Position numbers and translations under genes: made by a program. A DNA stretch of 5,536 nt from the NCBI GenBank assembly GCA_050299555.1, contig JBNKWA010000029.1:1-5536 (forward strand), written 5' to 3'. The stretch comes from JBNKWA01 sp050299555. Lineage in GTDB: Bacteria; Pseudomonadota; Alphaproteobacteria; Rhodobacterales; Rhodobacteraceae. Positions 1 to 5,536 of this stretch are shown piece by piece; within the stretch, counting starts at the first letter, position 1, and the number at the start of each line of letters is the position of its first letter. The notes beneath the pieces are model-generated. The model was not told the DNA's origin and did not search any database. It saw only the letters and a list, made by a program, of their open reading frames with translations.

Positions 1-740
1 TCGTCGAAGCCGTCGCCGCCGGTGATGGTATCGTCGCCGCCGAGGCCGCTGAACTGGTTCTCGCCGGCATCGCCGGTCAGCATGTCGGCAAAGCTCGAAC
101 CTTCCAGCCGCTCGATCCCGGTGAAGCTGTCGGTGCCGCCCCAGGGGTCGGTCGCGGTGCCGGTGGCGAGGTTCGCCACCACGCCCTGGAACGCGGTGTG
201 GTCGAAATAGGTCTCGTTGTAGTTCAGCCGGTCGCCGTCGCCGTCGCCGCCGTCGATGGTGTCGTTGCCGGCATCGCCCCTGATGTCGTCGTCGCCGCCG
301 CCGGCATCGATGACGTCGTCGCCGGGGTTGCGCCCGGCCACGATGCTGTCGGGGTTGTCGCTGCCGGTGACGGTGTCCGCGCCGATCCAGATCGAGGAGA
401 GAAAGGTGAACCCGTTGCCCTCCTGCCGATCCTGCCCGGCGCGGGTCCAGCCGAAGGCCAGGCGGAACAGGTTCGCCGCGTCGCCGCCGATATCGTTGAT
501 CTCCATCAGCACCTCGCCGGCATGGCGCAGCACGATCCGGTCCACGGTGCCGCCGATGATCCGGCCGTTGCCGTTATAGACGAAATCGGTGCCGCGCAGG
601 TCCACCACGCTGCCGTCATCGTTCTGCCAGCGCAGCAGTACATCCGTGCTCGCGGTGATCTTCGACAGGGCGTCGGGCTCGAAATAATCCGCCCACCACT
701 GATAGTCGGGCATCGCGTTGCCAATTGTGATAACAGCCAT
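1..740 (-). CDS. RTX-type (hemolysin-type) calcium-binding repeat protein, N-terminal part, cut by window edge
   Basis: Read on the minus strand from the ATG at 740, the frame stays open for 246 codons and leaves the window at base 1, so the C-terminus is missing. Glycine/aspartate-rich nonapeptide repeats of the GGxGxDxUx kind appear from about residue 139: AGGGDDDIRGDAGNDTIDGG (146-165) and SGLGGDDTITGGDGFD (231-246). Such repeats bind calcium in a parallel beta-roll and are typical of proteins exported by type I secretion, whose signal lies at the C-terminus, out of view here. There is no N-terminal signal peptide, which fits that route. Residues 1-120 form a non-repetitive region I cannot assign to an enzyme; it includes LRGTDFVYNGNGRIIGGTVD (48-67), a beta-rich pattern often seen ahead of RTX repeats in alphaproteobacterial proteins. 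A GAGGGAG Shine-Dalgarno-like stretch (755-749) lies 8 bases before the ATG and supports this start. Toxin, adhesin or enzyme function cannot be decided. Confidence 0.85.
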   Translation of the reverse strand, partial: MAVITIGNAMPDYQWWADYFEPDALSKITASTDVLLRWQNDDGSVVDLRGTDFVYNGNGRIIGGTVDRIVLRHAGEVLMEINDIGGDAANLFRLAFGWTRAGQDRQEGNGFTFLSSIWIGADTVTGSDNPDSIVAGRNPGDDVIDAGGGDDDIRGDAGNDTIDGGDGDGDRLNYNETYFDHTAFQGVVANLATGTATDPWGGTDSFTGIERLEGSSFADMLTGDAGENQFSGLGGDDTITGGDGFD

Positions 741-905
741 CGTCTCCACTCCCTCAAAATCCACGGGCCCCCACGGTCCGCGTGCGATGACGCTGCCTGC
801 CACATCCCCGCCGCGCGACCGCGCCGAACCGGAATCACGGTTTTTTCACGCTTGGCTGCGGGCCACGGCTGCGGCTAGCTTCTCGGGAAAAGGGGAGTCC
901 CGCAG
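741..905. promoter_or_regulatory. Divergent intergenic region between the RTX gene and the carboxylate-amine ligase gene
   Basis: These 165 bases separate two genes that point away from each other, so promoters for both should lie here. Ribosome-binding sites are visible at each end: GAGGGAG on the minus strand at 755-749, and AGGGGAG on the plus strand at 891-897. A weak plus-strand promoter candidate is TTGGCT (852-857), 18 bases before TAGCTT (876-881). It matches the sigma-70 consensus poorly. No clear operator or terminator was found. Confidence 0.4.
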
Positions 906-2033
906 ATGTCCGAACGCGCCGACCGGCCGAGCTTCACTCTCGGCATCGAGGAGGAATACCTCATCGTCGACCGCGACACGCGCGAGCTGGTGCGCAGCCC
1001 CGATCCGGGCTTTCTTGAGGCCTGCACCAGGGCGGTGGGCGACCGGGTCACCAACGAATACCTGCAATGCCAGATCGAGGTCGGCACCAGCCCGCACGCC
1101 CGGGTCTCCGACGCGGTGGGCGAGCTGATCGCGCTGCGCAAGGGCGTCTCGGATGCCGCCGCCGGGTTCGGCTACGCGCCCATCGCCGCCTCGACGCATC
1201 CGTTCTCGGCCTGGCGCGACCAGACCCACACCCGCAAGGAACGCTACGACACCCTGCGCGCCGACCTCGGCCAGGCGGCGCGGCGGCTGCTGATCTGCGG
1301 CATGCACATCCATATCGGCATCGAGGACCCCGACCTCAGGATCGACCTGATGAACCAGGCGGTCTACTTCCTGCCGCACCTTCTGGCGCTGTCCTGCTCG
1401 TCGCCATTCTGGGAGGGCGAGGATACCGGCCTCGCGTCCTACCGGCTGACCGTGTTCGACGCGCTTCCGCGCACCGGGCTGCCGGACCGGGTGGACAGCT
1501 TCGGCGAATACACCCGGCTGGTGGACCATCTCGTCACCGCCGGTTGCATCGAGGACGGCACCAAGATCTGGTGGGACATCCGCCCCTCGGCCAAGTTTCC
1601 CACTGTCGAGCAACGCACGACCGATGTCTGCTCGCGGGTCCGCGATGCCGGCGCCATCGCGGCGCTGTTCCAGTCGCTGATGGCGATGCTCTACAAGCTG
1701 AAGACCCACAACCAGCGCTGGCGCCTTTACCCCACCACCGTGCTGATGGAGAACCGCTGGCTGGCCCAGCGTCACGGCACCGAGGGCAAACTGGTCGACC
1801 ACGGCCTTGCCGCCATGGTGCCGTTTGCCGATCTCGTCGACGAGCTGATCGCGCTGACCGGCGAGGAGGCCGAGATGCTCGGCTGCCGCGAGGAACTGGG
1901 ACGGATCGCCAGCATGGCCCGCCAGGGCAGCTCGGCCACCCGCCAGCGCCAGGCGTATCAGGCCGCCGGCGGCGGCGCCGAGGGCGGCCGCACCGTGGTC
2001 GACCGGCTGATCGCCGAGTTCACCGAGGTCTGA
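906..2033 (+). CDS. YbdK-family carboxylate-amine ligase (glutamate-cysteine ligase type 2, GCS2 fold)
   Basis: This 375-residue protein matches the usual length of the YbdK/GCS2 family (about 370). These enzymes use ATP to join a carboxylate, classically glutamate, to an amine. E. coli YbdK has only weak glutamate-cysteine ligase activity, so the true substrate here is unknown. Visible family motifs are GIEEEYLIVD (13-22), whose acidic cluster is expected to bind Mg-ATP; CGMHIHIG (131-138); PFWEGEDTGLASYR (167-180); KIWWDIRPSAKFPTVEQR (220-237); and ENRWLAQRHG (282-291). No key block is missing. There is no signal peptide or membrane segment, so it is probably cytosolic. The ATG at 906 is preceded by AGGGGAG (891-897) with an 8-base gap, which supports the start. 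It diverges from the RTX gene and is separated from the next gene by 547 non-coding bases, so it is probably transcribed alone. Family assignment is firm; the reaction is not. Confidence 0.92.
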   Translation: MSERADRPSFTLGIEEEYLIVDRDTRELVRSPDPGFLEACTRAVGDRVTNEYLQCQIEVGTSPHARVSDAVGELIALRKGVSDAAAGFGYAPIAASTHPFSAWRDQTHTRKERYDTLRADLGQAARRLLICGMHIHIGIEDPDLRIDLMNQAVYFLPHLLALSCSSPFWEGEDTGLASYRLTVFDALPRTGLPDRVDSFGEYTRLVDHLVTAGCIEDGTKIWWDIRPSAKFPTVEQRTTDVCSRVRDAGAIAALFQSLMAMLYKLKTHNQRWRLYPTTVLMENRWLAQRHGTEGKLVDHGLAAMVPFADLVDELIALTGEEAEMLGCREELGRIASMARQGSSATRQRQAYQAAGGGAEGGRTVVDRLIAEFTEV

Positions 2034-2051
2034 TGCCGCGGCTGGCGCCGG

Positions 2052-2073
2052 CCGGCCCGGAAGGCCGGGCCGG
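2052..2073 (+). terminator. GC-rich hairpin just after the ligase gene, possible terminator without a U-tract
   Basis: CCGGCCCGG (2052-2060) and CCGGGCCGG (2065-2073) are perfect 9-base inverted repeats around the 4-base loop AAGG, beginning 18 bases after the ligase stop codon. Position and stability suit a transcription end or a 3' mRNA-stabilising structure. No run of T follows (the next bases are GGCAAGC), so it is not a canonical intrinsic terminator. Confidence 0.4.
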
Positions 2074-2152
2074 GGCAAGCGGCCGAACCTGCCTGGTGAC
2101 GCGAGGCATGTCCCCACCGCCGTTAACGCTTTTATTGTTCTTTATCAATTAG

Positions 2153-2308
2153 TTGACTTGGCGTCCCCGTGGGGACGCCTGCCTCGGGCCACCAACCGCG
2201 CCCGGGGCGCTCCCCGCCCGCCCACCTCGCGCCCCGGGCGCGGCAGGCGCTGCGCTCAGCGGGTGTCCCCAAAAGCGTCCCCACGGGAAATGATGCGAAA
2301 TCAGTGCC
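2153..2308. repeat. Tandem structured repeat, unit 1 (about 156 bp)
   Basis: This is the first complete unit of a non-coding array. It opens with TTGAC and a perfect 20-base palindrome, GGCGTCCCC-GT-GGGGACGCC (2160-2179). The central stem is a perfect 15-bp inverted repeat: CCGCGCCCGGGGCGC (2196-2210) against GCGCCCCGGGCGCGG (2229-2243), with an 18-base loop. Outside it, CGCCTGCC (2176-2183) can pair with GGCAGGCG (2242-2249), and CCCGTGGGGACGC (2166-2178) with GCGTCCCCACGGG (2275-2287). Some arms share bases, so not all helices can form at full length together. A small hairpin, CGCTG-CGCT-CAGCG, sits at 2248-2261. The layout resembles a palindromic intergenic or MITE-like element. No transposase is nearby. 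I do not recognise a named family. Confidence 0.85.
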
Positions 2309-2468
2309 TTGACCCCCCGTCCCCATGGGGACGCCTGTCTCGGGCGGTCTGATCGCGCGCCCGGGGCGCTCCCCGCCCGCCCACCCTCGCGCCCCGGGCG
2401 CGGCAGGCGCTGCGCCCAGCGGGTGTCCCCGAAAGCGTCCCCACGGGAATTGGCGTGAATTCAGTGCC
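2309..2468. repeat. Tandem structured repeat, unit 2 (about 160 bp)
   Basis: This unit directly follows unit 1 and preserves its structure. The opening palindrome is CGTCCCCATGGGGACG (2318-2333). The main stem is a perfect 14-bp inverted repeat, CGCGCCCGGGGCGC (2356-2369) against GCGCCCCGGGCGCG (2389-2402). The right-end box GCGTCCCCACGGG (2435-2447) is unchanged. From the left main-stem arm to the right-end box, units 1 and 2 differ by only two substitutions and one inserted base. The stretch before the main stem has diverged more and accounts for the remaining length difference. The close similarity implies a recent duplication or strong conservation. Confidence 0.85.
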
Positions 2469-2494
2469 TTGACCCCCCGGCCCCATGGGGACGC
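2469..2494. repeat. Truncated third unit of the structured repeat
   Basis: TTGACCCCCC and CCCCATGGGGACGC restart exactly 160 bases after unit 2 began. Similarity then fades after 2494, and the GC-rich stem and right-end box are absent. The remnant keeps only the opening palindrome, with GG in place of GT on its left side. It lies 86 bases before the methyltransferase start codon. Confidence 0.75.
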
Positions 2495-2580
2495 TTCCTT
2501 CCGGGTCGCCGGCCGCCCGATTTCGTCGCCCGCGAGCGGGCAATTCGGCTATGGTTTTTTCGATCGGCAGGGGCGGGGCG

Positions 2581-3426
2581 ATGACCAGCAGCGACGGGCG
2601 CGACTACTGGAACTCGGAGGTGGGGCAGACCTGGGCCAGGATGGACGAGGTCCTGGCGGCGACCCATGCCCCGGTGACCGATCTGTTGCTGAGCCGGGCG
2701 GCGATCTCGACCGGCGAGCGGGTGCTCGATATCGGCTGCGGCGCCGGCCAGAGCACTCGGCGCGCCGCCCTCGCCTGCGGGCCCTCGGGCAGCGTGACCG
2801 GCGCCGATCTGTCCCGGGCGATGCTGGACCGCGCCCGGATGCGGGGCGTGGTGGCGGGCGCGGCCCCGATCCGATACCTCGAGCGCGACGTGGAGGCGGA
2901 CGCTTTCCCGCCGGCCTCGTTCGATCTGGTCCTGTCCCAGTTCGGCGTGATGTTCTTCGAGGACTCCGCGGCCGCCTTCGCCAGGATCCGCGCTTGCGTG
3001 GCGCCTGCCGGGCGGATCGTCTTCGTGGCCTGGGCCGCGGCCGATGAGAACCCCTGGTTCTGTCTGCCGCGTGCCGTCGCGGTTGCCGAACTGGGCCCGG
3101 TCGAGAGCAACGACGACGCGCCGGGGCCGATGGCCTTTCGCGACCGGGGCCGGGTCGAGGGGTATCTCCGGGCCGCCGGCTGGCAGGACGTGGCCTCGGC
3201 GGCCGTCGGGCTGGAGCTGACGCCGCCCGGGACCCGCGCCGAGGTGGCATGGCAGGCAACAACGATGGGTCCTGCGGCGCGGGTGGCCCGGGTCCACGAT
3301 GCCGATGATGCCGCGCGCGGCCGGATCGCCGCCGGCATCGCCGAGCGCTTCGCGGACTACGAGCGGGACGGCGCGGTCTTCGTGCCGGCCCGGGTCAACC
3401 TTTTCTCGGCCGTGGCGTCCGCATGA
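2581..3426 (+). CDS. Class I SAM-dependent methyltransferase, UbiE/Methyltransf_11-like
   Basis: The 281-residue protein has the Rossmann-type methyltransferase core. Motif I is VLDIGCGAGQST (48-59), which holds S-adenosylmethionine. The acidic end of strand beta-2 is in GADLSRAMLDRA (74-85, Asp76). ERDVEADAFP (101-110) resembles the adenine-side loop, and FDLVLSQFGVMFFED (114-128) is motif IV. APAGRIVFVAW (141-151) fits the following strand. The C-terminal third is less conserved and probably sets the substrate, which cannot be named; small-molecule methylation is more likely than DNA or rRNA methylation because no DPPY-type motif is seen. I chose the ATG at 2581 because AGGGG (2569-2573) lies 7 bases upstream and the protein then starts just before a typical YWNSEVGQTW region. 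In-frame ATGs at 2485 and 2551 lack a ribosome-binding site, and 2485 lies in the repeat remnant. It ends 68 bases before tgt. Confidence 0.88.
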   Translation: MTSSDGRDYWNSEVGQTWARMDEVLAATHAPVTDLLLSRAAISTGERVLDIGCGAGQSTRRAALACGPSGSVTGADLSRAMLDRARMRGVVAGAAPIRYLERDVEADAFPPASFDLVLSQFGVMFFEDSAAAFARIRACVAPAGRIVFVAWAAADENPWFCLPRAVAVAELGPVESNDDAPGPMAFRDRGRVEGYLRAAGWQDVASAAVGLELTPPGTRAEVAWQATTMGPAARVARVHDADDAARGRIAAGIAERFADYERDGAVFVPARVNLFSAVASA

Positions 3427-3455
3427 GGACGGCGTGAAGACGACGTGAAGACGGG
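3423..3455. repeat. Three direct copies of an 11-base motif across the methyltransferase stop codon
   Basis: ATGAGGACGGC (3423-3433), GTGAAGACGAC (3434-3444) and GTGAAGACGGG (3445-3455) are adjacent copies of one 11-base unit, consensus GTGAAGACGRS. The methyltransferase stop (3424-3426) lies inside the first copy. Spacing near one helical turn could suit a DNA-binding protein, but slippage duplication is an equally simple explanation. Confidence 0.6.
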
Positions 3456-3494
3456 GCTTGCCTCGGGCAGGGGCCCGGGCATATCCCGCACCGG

Positions 3495-4622
3495 ATGAGC
3501 GATGCTTTTTCGTTTGCCGTCGGCGCCACCGACGGGCGCGCCCGCACCGGGGTGATCCGCACGCCCCGGGGCGAGATCCGTACCCCCGCCTTCATGCCGG
3601 TGGGCACCGCTGGGACCGTCAAGGCGATGCTGCCCGAAAGTGTCCGCGCCACCGGTGCGGACATCATCCTGGGCAATACCTATCACCTGATGCTGCGGCC
3701 CGGGGCCGAGCGGGTGGCGCGGCTGGGCGGGCTGCACCGGTTCATGAACTGGCCGGGGCCGATCCTGACCGATTCCGGTGGCTTTCAGGTGATGAGCCTG
3801 GCGGCGCTGAGGAAGCTCACCGAGGAGGGGGTGCGCTTCCAGAGCCATATCGACGGGTCGGCGCACCACCTGACGCCCGAACGAAGCATGGAGATCCAGC
3901 GCCTGCTCGGCTCGGACATCGTGATGTGTTTCGACGAATGCCCGGCGTTGCCGGCAACCGAGAAGCAGGTAGCCGAGAGCATGCGCCTGTCGATGCGCTG
4001 GGCGCGGCGCTCGCGCGACGCCTTTGGCGATCGCCCCGGCCACGCGCTCTTTGGCATCCAGCAGGGCGGCGTCACCCGCGAGCTGCGGGCGGAAAGCGCC
4101 GAAGCGCTGACGGCGATCGGCTTTGACGGCTATGCCATCGGCGGGCTGGCCGTAGGCGAGGGCCAGGCGGCGATGTTCGGCGTGCTCGACCACGCGCCCG
4201 GGCAATTGCCGGCGGATCGGCCCCGCTATCTGATGGGCGTGGGCAAGCCTGACGATATAGTCGGCGCAGTGCAGCGCGGTATCGACATGTTCGACTGCGT
4301 GCTGCCGTCCCGGTCCGGACGCACGGGTCAGGCGCTGACCCGATTCGGCGCGCTGAACATCAAGAACGCCCGCCACGCCGAGGATGCGCGCCCTCTCGAC
4401 CCCGAGTGCACCTGCCCGGCCTGCTGCAGCTACAGCCGGGCCTATCTGCACCATGTCTTCAAGGCCGGCGAGATCATCGCCTCGATGCTGCTGACCTGGC
4501 ACAACCTTCACTACTATCAGGAACTGATGGCGGACTTGCGGGACGCGATCGCCGCCGGAAGCCTCGACGCATACGTCGCAAGGTTCGACGCCACCCGTGC
4601 GGCTGGCGATTGGAGCGGATAG
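3495..4622 (+). CDS. tgt: Queuine tRNA-ribosyltransferase (tRNA-guanine transglycosylase)
   Basis: Tgt swaps the wobble guanine (G34) of tRNAs for Asp, Asn, His and Tyr for the queuosine precursor preQ1, acting as a zinc-containing TIM-barrel enzyme in the cytosol. The 375 residues match the bacterial family length. Key residues are in place when aligned by eye with the Zymomonas mobilis enzyme: Asp93 in TDSGGFQ (general acid/base, Z. mobilis Asp102), Asp147 and Cys149 in FDEC (base recognition), Gln190 in GIQQGG, and the nucleophile Asp267 in MFDCVLPSR (Z. mobilis Asp280). The zinc ligands are Cys305, Cys307 and Cys310 in CTCPAC, plus His336 in TWHNLHYY. The protein therefore looks fully functional. 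The start fits the family N-terminus (RTGVIRTPRGEIRTPAF), but no good Shine-Dalgarno sequence precedes the ATG. Its neighbours are not queuosine-synthesis genes, so preQ1 must be made or taken up through genes elsewhere. Confidence 0.97.
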   Translation: MSDAFSFAVGATDGRARTGVIRTPRGEIRTPAFMPVGTAGTVKAMLPESVRATGADIILGNTYHLMLRPGAERVARLGGLHRFMNWPGPILTDSGGFQVMSLAALRKLTEEGVRFQSHIDGSAHHLTPERSMEIQRLLGSDIVMCFDECPALPATEKQVAESMRLSMRWARRSRDAFGDRPGHALFGIQQGGVTRELRAESAEALTAIGFDGYAIGGLAVGEGQAAMFGVLDHAPGQLPADRPRYLMGVGKPDDIVGAVQRGIDMFDCVLPSRSGRTGQALTRFGALNIKNARHAEDARPLDPECTCPACCSYSRAYLHHVFKAGEIIASMLLTWHNLHYYQELMADLRDAIAAGSLDAYVARFDATRAAGDWSG

Positions 4623-4688
4623 TGCAGGTAGCTCTTGCGTTCGCGACCCAACAACCTAGCTTGGGTTGGAAGAGGCGAACCGCCCGCG

Positions 4689-4717
4689 CTTGAAAGATGT
4701 TGCGCAACGGCACATCT
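4689..4717 (+). promoter_or_regulatory. Possible heat-shock (RpoH/sigma-32) promoter for lon
   Basis: CTTGAAA (4689-4695) equals the sigma-32 -35 consensus. After 14 bases comes GCACATCT (4710-4717), which matches 5 of the 7 fixed positions of the E. coli -10 element CCCCATNT. The spacing is within the normal range. It lies 76 bases before the lon start codon, and lon is a classic heat-shock gene, so the location makes sense. The -10 match is only moderate, and alphaproteobacterial RpoH sites differ somewhat from those of E. coli. Confidence 0.4.
4699..4708. promoter_or_regulatory. Perfect 10-base palindrome inside the candidate lon promoter spacer
   Basis: GTTGCGCAAC reads the same on both strands and lies between the candidate -35 and -10 elements. 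Related half-sites follow at AGCAAC (4720-4725) and GTTGCT (4745-4750), which are inverted repeats of each other. A repressor bound in the spacer would be well placed to block transcription. No specific regulator is recognised. Confidence 0.3.
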
Positions 4718-4793
4718 GTAGCAACCTACAATTGGGAACGCGTTGTTGCTGGGGTCATCCGGGGCGAGGCGTTTCGCGAAAGATGGAAGGCCG

Positions 4794-5536
4794 ATGACTG
4801 ACAAGAGCAGCGTTACACACCCAGTCCTGCCATTGAGGGACATTGTGGTGTTTCCGCACATGATCGTGCCCCTGTTCGTCGGACGCGAGAAATCCGTCCG
4901 TGCGCTCGAGGAGGTCATGCGCGAAGACCGTCAGATTCTTCTGGCGAGCCAGATCAATGCGGCCGATGAGGAGCCCACGCCCGACGGCATCTATCGCACG
5001 GGCGTGCTGGCCAATGTCCTGCAGCTGCTGAAACTGCCCGATGGCACCGTCAAGGTTCTGGTGGAAGGCAGCCACCGCGCGCGGGTAGAGCAGGTGGATG
5101 ACAGCGGCGAATACCTGACCGCCGAGGTGCAGGTGGTGGCAGATCAGGAACTGCCGGCCACCGAGGCCGAAGCCCTGTGCCGCTCAACCCTCGACCAGTT
5201 TGTTCAGTACGTCAATTTAAGTAAGAAAGTTCCCTCTGAAGTGATGACCTCCCTGGGGGAAATTGATGAACCGGGGCGTCTGGCCGATACCATAGCCGCT
5301 CATATGCCCCTGGAGTTGGTTCAAAAACAGAATATTCTCGAAATCTTCTCCATCAGCGAGCGCATCGAATTGCTTCTGGGCCTTATGGAAGGGGAAATGG
5401 ACCTGTTGCAGGTGGAAAAACGCATCCGCGGCCGGGTCAAGAAACAAATGGAGAAAAGCCAGCGGGAGTATTACCTCAACGAGCAGATCAAGGCCATTCA
5501 GAAAGAACTGGGGGAAATGGAAGATGCCTCCAATGA
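4794..5536 (+). CDS. lon: ATP-dependent Lon protease, N-terminal part, cut by window edge
   Basis: The frame is open from the ATG at 4794 to the window end (247 codons of about 800). Lon is a cytosolic hexameric AAA+ serine protease that degrades misfolded and regulatory proteins. The visible part is the substrate-binding N-terminal (LAN) domain, from PVLPLRDIVVFPHMIVPLFV (10-29) through LPDGTVKVLVEG (81-92), followed by the helical linker with LLQVEKRIRGRVKKQMEK (204-221) and REYYLNEQIKAIQKELGEM (224-242). The ATPase and the protease Ser-Lys dyad lie outside the window. GGAAGG (4785-4790) precedes the ATG with a short 3-base gap. The gene is odd: GC is about 64% over 4861-5160 but about 51% over 5221-5520, and codons such as TTA (5217) and ATA appear only in the second part. 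The protein there (MTSLGEIDEPGRLADTIAAH, 151-170) reads like gammaproteobacterial Lon, while residues 1-92 look alphaproteobacterial. Confidence 0.95.
   Translation, partial: MTDKSSVTHPVLPLRDIVVFPHMIVPLFVGREKSVRALEEVMREDRQILLASQINAADEEPTPDGIYRTGVLANVLQLLKLPDGTVKVLVEGSHRARVEQVDDSGEYLTAEVQVVADQELPATEAEALCRSTLDQFVQYVNLSKKVPSEVMTSLGEIDEPGRLADTIAAHMPLELVQKQNILEIFSISERIELLLGLMEGEMDLLQVEKRIRGRVKKQMEKSQREYYLNEQIKAIQKELGEMEDASN

Noticed and set aside
846..2117. Long minus-strand open frame opposite the ligase gene
   Set aside because: It lies antisense to a clear YbdK-family gene, shows no family motif, and is explained by high-GC third-position bias.
2153..2494. CRISPR array
   Set aside because: The repeated unit is about 156-160 bp with no short repeat/unique spacer pattern, and no cas genes are present.
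2132..2543. Two similar short minus-strand open frames read through the repeat units
   Set aside because: They are repeat sequence translated by chance. A single-base insertion between the units (in CCACC/CCACCC before the right stem arm) shifts the frame, so the peptide sequence is not conserved as a coding sequence would be.
2485..2580. Upstream in-frame start adding 32 residues to the methyltransferase
   Set aside because: The ATG at 2485 lies in the repeat remnant and has no ribosome-binding site. The ATG at 2581 has one and fits the family N-terminus.
2461..3297. Minus-strand open frame opposite the methyltransferase gene
   Set aside because: The plus strand carries intact methyltransferase motifs. 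The antisense frame is arginine- and glycine-rich low-complexity sequence.
3427..3494. preQ1 riboswitch upstream of tgt
   Set aside because: The 68-base gap has no recognisable preQ1 aptamer features such as an A-rich tail after a short stem, and is mostly GC-rich and repetitive.
3357..4511. Long minus-strand open frame opposite tgt
   Set aside because: tgt on the plus strand has all catalytic and zinc residues. The antisense frame has no recognisable domain.
4648..4669. Hairpin after tgt as an intrinsic terminator (CCAAC with GTTGG, or CAACC with GGTTG)
   Set aside because: Only five base pairs form in either alternative and no T-run follows, so it is too weak to call.

Overview
The window is high-GC DNA that looks alphaproteobacterial, probably from the Rhodobacteraceae or a neighbouring order. 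The reasons are the GC-biased codon use, an RTX protein of a type common in that group, and a tgt protein with alphaproteobacterial character. This placement is from memory of the families; no search was run.

Layout, left to right. Bases 1-740 (minus strand) hold the N-terminal part of a calcium-binding RTX-repeat protein that runs off the left edge. A 165-base divergent gap follows, then a YbdK/GCS2-type carboxylate-amine ligase (906-2033, plus). Bases 2034-2580 are non-coding. They contain a short GC-rich hairpin, then a tandem array of about 156-160 bp units (two complete, a third cut short). Each complete unit carries nested inverted repeats and GTCCCC/GGGGAC palindromes. Next come a class I SAM-dependent methyltransferase (2581-3426, plus), tgt for queuine tRNA-ribosyltransferase (3495-4622, plus), a 171-base gap with a possible heat-shock promoter, and the first 247 codons of lon (4794 to the right edge, plus).

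The genes do not form one pathway. tgt (tRNA modification) and lon (protein quality control) are housekeeping genes. The ligase and methyltransferase have recognisable folds but unknown substrates, and the RTX protein is probably secreted. The plus-strand genes are separated by 68-547 bases, so a single tight operon is unlikely.

Two things deserve a second look. The first is the structured tandem repeat at 2153-2494, which is non-coding and resembles a dispersed palindromic or MITE-like element. The second is lon: its GC falls from about 64% to about 51% near base 5205, and the encoded protein changes from alphaproteobacterial-like to gammaproteobacterial-like at about the same place. That suggests a recombinant gene or an assembly chimera. 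I found no convincing new defence, mobile or biosynthetic system.
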